Shown here piece after piece: positions 61,001-64,000 of a DNA stretch of 64,000 bases (its first letter is position 1; the number at the start of each line of letters is the position of its first letter). The translations under genes were made by a program, and so were the position numbers. Location of the stretch: assembly GCA_029964075.1 (NCBI GenBank), contig CM057135.1:28261366-28325365 (forward strand), written 5' to 3'. This stretch comes from Patiria pectinifera (Eukaryota; Echinodermata; Asteroidea; Valvatida; Asterinidae). A model generated the notes under the pieces. The model had not been told where the DNA came from and did no database searches. It saw nothing but the letters and a program-made list of their open reading frames with translations.

Positions 61001-62075
61001 CCCCACCTCGTTGCCGGTGAATATCTTCCAGTTCCCCCCCGGTTGTTTCTCTGCCAGGGCAAACCGGTCCGCGTCCGGGTCGTTGGCGAAGATGATGCTG
61101 CTGTCGTTCTCGTTGGCCGTCTGGATGGACAGGTCGAGGGCGCTCTTGCCTTCCTCTGGGTTCGGGTACTTGACCGTCGGGAAGTCCGGGTCGGGAGTGT
61201 TCTGTATTGGAAATGGCAGAATGACGGACAGTAACAGATGATGGTTTTTTGATTTACTGTAGTTTCTTTGGAATCATTAGCGACCAACTATGATTGTGGT
61301 GGGAAAATATGGCCGAGCTCTGAATTGATGCTTGTTTACAGTCAAAATGAAGCTAGCTTTCTTTTAATGCTCAAGAAAATAAAGGATTATTCTGGATTGG
61401 AAATGTCAGACTGACAGACAGTAACAGCTGATTTTGTTTTCGATTTATCACAGTTTCTCAGCAATGATATGACCAACTGTGGTTGAAGAGGTAAAACATA
61501 GGCGAGCAAGCACTGTCTAAATTTGAGATAGATTAAAAGTACAAAGCTACTTATTTCTGGATACAGATTTATCCTCAATATCTTAGCAGCGGCGCATCCA
61601 GCTTTTGAAGTCGGGGGGGGGGGGGGGGCAACCGCACTCGCACAACCGCGCCAAAATGTAGATATGTTTTTTTCTCCGGACACTTGGCCTCCGTAAAATA
61701 AAAAACCGCTGGTACCCATCTTCCAAATGGGGGCACGCTTCAAAACTTACCATTATTACACATACTGGAAAATATATGCCAATTTTCATGGTGCATTGTA
61801 ACGGTTTTGGAGCTTGGTTAACTTTTTTTGGCTGTCAGAACTCTTTAACCATTTATGGAAATAGTTACTAAAAAAAAAAATCTTTCACAAAAATCCGCCG
61901 GGGGGGTGGGGGGGGGGGGGGGTTAAGATTCAAGGACCAATTTGTGTCTACCTGTTCCACCACGTCGATGATTGGGGGCAGACCGATAGCCTCGACTGCC
62001 CTCTTGACATACTCAGTGCCCACTCCATGCATGGCTGTGTAGGTGATTCGCACAGGACAATTCACATTCAGCTCT
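54940..62075 (-). CDS. PGM2: PGM2/PGM2L1-type phosphohexomutase, last nine coding exons
   Basis: Alpha-D-phosphohexomutase family. Vertebrate PGM2 interconverts ribose 1- and 5-phosphate (and glucose phosphates less well); PGM2L1 makes glucose 1,6-bisphosphate. Exons on the minus strand: 62075-61952, 61201-60931, 60293-60211, 58866-58773, 58093-57964, 56942-56843, 56475-56389, 55696-55566, 55039-54940. All are GT-AG and in frame, giving 372 residues and TGA, about the C-terminal 60% of a 610-residue enzyme. Visible sites: AMHGVG near the start, the Mg-binding loop [17 protein letters not shown], the sugar-binding FEEAIG, and the phosphate-binding [22 protein letters not shown] and [13 protein letters not shown] closely resemble human PGM2 as I remember it. 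The N-terminal part with the catalytic phosphoserine lies beyond the right edge. Which of the two activities it has cannot be told. Confidence 0.93.
55099..55211. mobile_element. Small MITE in the last PGM2 intron
   Basis: 113 bp with inverted ends TAGACATAAGACATAATGAC and GTCATAATGTCTTAGGTCTA; an inner CCTATGAGAGC is also inverted. Confidence 0.8.
55284..55556 (+). mobile_element. SINE B copy 2 (tRNA-derived)
   Basis: Plus strand: GGCAGTCAGAATGGCTTAGT (A-box), CAGGTTCGATTCCTG (B-box), then GATTGGGTTTTCAGTCCCTA and AAACTGTAATTTCTTCTCAC shared with 40110-40378. It is opposite in strand to copy 1. The 3' limit is approximate. Confidence 0.8.
55566..55696 (-). CDS. PGM2: PGM2 exon h (phosphate-binding RASGTEPK)
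   Basis: [20 protein letters not shown], then [20 protein letters not shown]. RxSGTEPK binds the substrate phosphate in domain 4. The donor GTAAGTG lies next to the end of SINE B copy 2. Confidence 0.95.
55761..55928. mobile_element. MITE family P fragment (copy 4)
   Basis: TTCATTTTCATGGCTCTGTTAA at the left and internal CATGAAATATGTTAACTGTTG match copy 3. It is interrupted or truncated at the right by the TTAA-bounded element. Confidence 0.55.
55929..56238. mobile_element. TTAA-flanked MITE with CCCTAACCCT ends
   Basis: TTAA at both ends; left CCCTAACCCTCCAGGGT, right (inverted) ACCCTAACCCTGCC. About 300 bp, non-coding. The CCCTAA ends resemble telomere repeats but are only two units long. 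Confidence 0.68.
56389..56475 (-). CDS. PGM2: PGM2 exon g
   Basis: [20 protein letters not shown] and DNNQPDNKA, a block almost identical in vertebrate PGM2. Phase 0 both sides. Confidence 0.95.
56843..56942 (-). CDS. PGM2: PGM2 exon f
   Basis: [20 protein letters not shown] through RIRTLDDGE, equal to YGYHITKASYFIC of human PGM2. Acceptor CTCCAG, donor GTATGC. Confidence 0.9.
57297..57845. mobile_element. Repeat K copy 2, split by an insertion
   Basis: Ends GGTAATTCCAGCATTACG / CATAACGCTGGAATCACC. The segment 57447-57775 is absent from copy 1 at 41031-41256. Confidence 0.75.
57447..57775. mobile_element. Element nested in repeat K
   Basis: About 329 bp with inverted ends TTTGGGTGATTGTG and CATTGTGAATCACCCGAA. 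It interrupts TCTCTGAAT/AATTAATTAG of repeat K; the duplication appears to be 3-4 bp (AAT/AATT). Confidence 0.7.
57964..58093 (-). CDS. PGM2: PGM2 exon e
   Basis: [20 protein letters not shown] through [15 protein letters not shown] is the conserved block after the sugar loop. Donor CAAAC|GTAAGA. Confidence 0.93.
58773..58866 (-). CDS. PGM2: PGM2 exon d (sugar-binding FEEAIG)
   Basis: [20 protein letters not shown] and [18 protein letters not shown] and FEEAIG are the substrate-binding loop motifs of PGM2. Donor falls inside the Gly codon. Confidence 0.95.
59125..60075. mobile_element. Repeat I copy 2, split by a foldback element
   Basis: The two halves (59125-59218 and 59804-60005) match 12687-12960. 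The right end runs into four tandem ATTCATAAACATT-like units at 60000-60070. Confidence 0.7.
59219..59800. mobile_element. Foldback element nested in repeat I
   Basis: 582 bp. Arms of about 175 bp: AGCCTTGGTCAAGGTGTCCG... and its inverted partner ending AGCCTAAACCAAGGCT, sharing CGCTAAAATAAACA and the palindromic GATGATCG region. CATGGCCT occurs at 59211-59218 and 59804-59811, a possible 8-bp target duplication offset by ACA at the right. Confidence 0.75.
60211..60293 (-). CDS. PGM2: PGM2 exon c
   Basis: Encodes [20 protein letters not shown] to EGFQFM, the family's TVSSKIL helix. Acceptor CCCCAG, donor GTATGC. Confidence 0.93.
60500..60785 (-). mobile_element. SINE A copy (monomer)
   Basis: Minus strand: AGCTCGGTGGTCGAGTGGTA (A-box), CGTGGGTTCGAGTCCC (B-box), GTGAATTTTTTCTTGC. 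Sequence 5' of the tRNA part (CGGTACCGGCTGTTATATGA) is also shared with the 54-kb units, so the tRNA unit is internal. Confidence 0.82.
60931..61201 (-). CDS. PGM2: PGM2 exon b (metal-binding DPDADR)
   Basis: Starts [20 protein letters not shown] and contains [13 protein letters not shown], whose three Asp coordinate Mg2+, then [13 protein letters not shown]. Phase 0 start, ends with one base of a Tyr codon. Donor GTACGT. Confidence 0.95.
61205..61545. repeat. 189-bp tandem duplication at a PGM2 splice acceptor
   Basis: ATTGGAAATGGCAGAATGAC at about 61205 and ATTGGAAATGTCAGACTGAC at about 61394 begin matching stretches of some 150 bp. The first copy abuts the acceptor of exon b. Confidence 0.72.
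61605..61625. repeat. Poly-G run
   Basis: About 17 G after CTTTTGAAGTCG; another of similar length is at 61899-61922, 25 bases left of exon a. Both are in the intron between exons a and b. Confidence 0.7.
61952..62075 (-). CDS. PGM2: PGM2 exon a (AMHGVG)
   Basis: Encodes [20 protein letters not shown] and [21 protein letters not shown]. Begins with the last base of a codon. An alternative acceptor two bases further in would break the frame relation to the family. Donor CAG|GTAGAC. Confidence 0.9.
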
Positions 62076-62144
62076 CTGTGTCAGAAAAAGAAAATCAGGA
62101 CAGAAATATCAATCAGTCCATTTTCAGTGCACTCAATTTGAGTT

Positions 62145-62250
62145 CCCGTGTTAGGTTAAACAAAGAACTTGACCGCGTGGGATTTGAACCTCAAACCTCG
62201 GATATAGTGTCCTGTTGCTCTACCAACTGAGCTATCAAGCCCTACACTGG
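62145..62250 (-). mobile_element. tRNA-like sequence, probably a SINE head
   Basis: Minus strand: TAGCTCAGTTGGTAGAGC is an excellent A-box region and GAGGTTCAAATCCC a B-box. The acceptor arms (GGGCTTG versus the end) do not pair well, so I do not call a functional tRNA. It is a family different from SINE A and B. Confidence 0.55.
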
Positions 62251-62254
62251 GGTT

Positions 62255-63345
62255 CTCTCAAATTGCAAATGCCTCGTTTGGGGGGTAACTAACTGCCTGA
62301 AACAGATGGCCAAATAGCATTTTTAAAGTTTGCCTTTAAACTCTTGCCACATTTTCTCTGCATTTTTTGTTTTTTTGTTTGTTTGTTTTTGTAGAGTAAA
62401 CTGAACCAAAAGCTAACCTTGTTTGGTTTGATTGAAATTTGATTTGCAATGCAATCAAATTGGTTTAATGTGCCATGTTGAGTTTTGTCACACTGTAAAT
62501 ACAGCTAACCAACTAGGGTCCCTAGGGCGCATCATTAGAATGCCTATTGACACTGTCCTCAAACGTACGGGATCCAAATGAAAAATTACATACCACATAT
62601 GTAATTTTTATTTAAAAAAAACCAACTTTCGCATTATCATAAATAAGTCACAACTGCATCTGGTATGAAGATGACATTTTTGAATGACCAAGTAAAGTAC
62701 AGCCTGTAGGAAGTGCTTTTGCATTCAAGAATGCAATTATCTTTAATAATTGATTTCCTGGGATAAATTCATTTATTTTTTCCTTCACAAGAGTGTGGAT
62801 ACTATGGCTTCAATTAATAACAAGCCGGACGTGCTCAAATTGAAGTCACGATCTCGGCATTCCTGGGAGACTTGAGAAGACTAGTAATTACAAGGATTCG
62901 TGATCAAAGCACTCTCGAGAGTACAGATGAAAGACAGACCTTGGCGCAGTCTACATGTCAATTGTCATATCTCACTCCTTTTGTATAGCAGTCGCAAAGA
63001 CAACAAAAGCACGGAACACACGTCAGTGCTCTATTGTGCTAAAAAAAGAATTCCAGTTGGAAGGTGCCGGTTGTCATGGCAACATCCAAATGACCTTTGC
63101 TGGAAATCACAAAGAGGTCTGGTCCAGCATTGGAATAATAAATGACCGTGATTTTGTTGGAGTATCAATAAAAGATGTACTGACTGATTTAAAGAAAAAC
63201 CCTGTCCAGTGATGGAAATGGTCGGAGTGAAGCTTCAATAGGACTGTAGGGTGATAAGGGTAGATCAAGTCTTATAAAGATCACTTGCTAGATTTGAATG
63301 CTAAAATGTGAATAAGATTAGCTTGTCTCTACTGTTAAAATCAGT
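62255..63345 (-). other. PGM2: PGM2 intron (5' side), unassigned
   Basis: No PGM2 exon is visible. A plus-strand open frame at 62955-63212 has a less AT-rich core (63050-63212, encoding QLEGAGCHGNIQMTFAGNHK and onward), but I do not recognise it and see no splice or promoter context. Confidence 0.35.
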
Positions 63346-63349
63346 ACAG

Positions 63350-63635
63350 GCTTTTGCTAACAGAGCTTCTAAGCAGAAGATACTGCTTAGATGATTGAAG
63401 TGCTAAGCGAAGAAACAGCACTTGGGCATTTTGTGACATTTAGGCAGATAACCTGTTTTTTACTTTGGAGCAAATATTCCCTGATTAGCAGTTTACTGAA
63501 GGCAGCTCTGCCACGTGCTGTGCAGTTAGGGAAACGTAAAGGTAAAGGAAAAGCCTTCTGGTATCTTGGCCCATTTTCATGGCTCTACTATGCATGGAAA
63601 ACTGCACTCATGATCACAAGCCACTAAGCATCAAC
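63350..63635. mobile_element. MITE family P relative (copy 5)
   Basis: TTTTGCTAACAGAGCTTCTAAGCAGAAGATACTGCT at the left and TGGCCCATTTTCATGGCTCT to GCCACTAAGCATC at the right resemble other P copies. Boundaries are uncertain. Confidence 0.45.
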
Positions 63636-63918
63636 ATACTGTGTTACAACTGCAAGCAGTTAGCACAGAAACCATAGATATGGGGTATTTAACCTGCCAA
63701 ATATGCTTATTGAACCAACATAATTTTTTTCTTAAGTAACTTCGCTTAAGGCCTATTTATACACACGTGACTTTGTCACGGTTTTTATAAATATATATAA
63801 ATAAGTAAGCGTGTTCACATTAACGCGACAACGTTGTGCCACTTATTGTGCAATTAAACAAAAAAATCAAATTTGAAGTAAGATTTGAGGCTTTGCATGG
63901 TGGAGATACTAAATAATG

Positions 63919-64000
63919 AAAGGTTTGCGGAAACACCATGTGCGAATAATCTCAACTAAGAGAATGGTTCTGAAAAGAACCAGAGGTATAAACTCGACGT
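63919..64000 (-). mobile_element. Hammerhead/stem-loop repeat, copy 2 (cut by window end)
   Basis: Minus strand from the edge: ACGTCGAGTTTATACCTC, then GGTTCTTTTCAGAACC (63965-63980), a perfect fit to the histone 3' stem-loop consensus, then a segment like copy 1 ending GCGGTTTCC-type sequence (CACATGGTGTTTCCGCAAAC). The hammerhead-like part would lie just outside. Confidence 0.6.

Noticed and set aside
62165-62245. Functional tRNA gene
   Set aside because: A and B boxes are good, but the acceptor stem does not pair and the unit sits in repeat-like context, so a SINE head is more likely. The same applies to the tRNA-like parts at 40.3, 53.9, 54.1, 55.3 and 60.6 kb.
63919-64000. End of a histone gene
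   Set aside because: The stem-loop is perfect, but the flanks match the dispersed repeat at 48.2 kb and no histone coding sequence is visible within the window.
1-64000. CRISPR array, operons, ribosome binding sites
   Set aside because: Spliced eukaryotic genes throughout; none of the direct repeats has regular unique spacers.

Overview
The window reads as nuclear DNA of a marine invertebrate, probably a deuterostome. It is AT-rich, its genes are split by long introns with ordinary GT-AG boundaries, and it is crowded with short non-autonomous DNA transposons and tRNA-derived SINEs. The MITE families (for example those ending in GGGCCCAATTTCATGG) and the style of the formin gene made me think of an echinoderm, possibly a sea star. 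That is an impression, not a demonstration.

Three protein genes are supported. (1) Positions 1-1653, plus strand: the 3' terminal exon of an unrecognised lysine-rich protein, cut by the left edge. (2) Positions 48036-5675, minus strand: a complete INF2-type formin. I resolved 16 coding exons that join in one frame into 1,667 residues: N-terminal inhibitory armadillo region (DID), a repeat-built proline-rich FH1, FH2 actin-assembly domain, WH2/DAD-like motif, a long disordered tail, and a polybasic end instead of the CaaX box of one human isoform. (3) From beyond the right edge to 54940, minus strand: the last nine coding exons of a PGM2/PGM2L1-type phosphohexomutase with its metal-binding, sugar-binding and phosphate-binding loops. 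The exon with the catalytic phosphoserine lies outside the window. INF2 and PGM2 are on the same strand with about 6.9 kb between them. Gene 1 and INF2 converge, with about 4 kb between their stop codons. Nothing suggests that these genes act in one pathway.

Most of the rest is intron. It contains at least a dozen repeat families, several with clear boundaries: hAT-like elements with 8-bp duplications (9592-9784, 25244-25942, 41366-41653), PIF/Harbinger-like elements with TAA duplications (37320-37691, 49031-49238), pogo-like elements in TA sites (19548-19706 and others), TTAA-flanked piggyBac-like elements (14091-14473, 28341-28610, 55929-56238), three MITE-inside-MITE insertions, a 460-bp foldback, and two SINE families including a head-to-tail dimer with a 13-bp target duplication.

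The most unusual signals are: a dispersed repeat (48195-48362, and again at 63919-64000) joining a hammerhead-ribozyme-like core to a stem-loop that matches the histone mRNA 3' consensus; a promoter-like CpG-rich island inside an INF2 intron (28640-28850); the codon-level 36/72-bp minisatellite that builds FH1; a possible alternative C-terminus of INF2; and a GC-rich repeated hairpin at 52793-52861. All coordinates come from reading the sequence by eye. No database search was possible.
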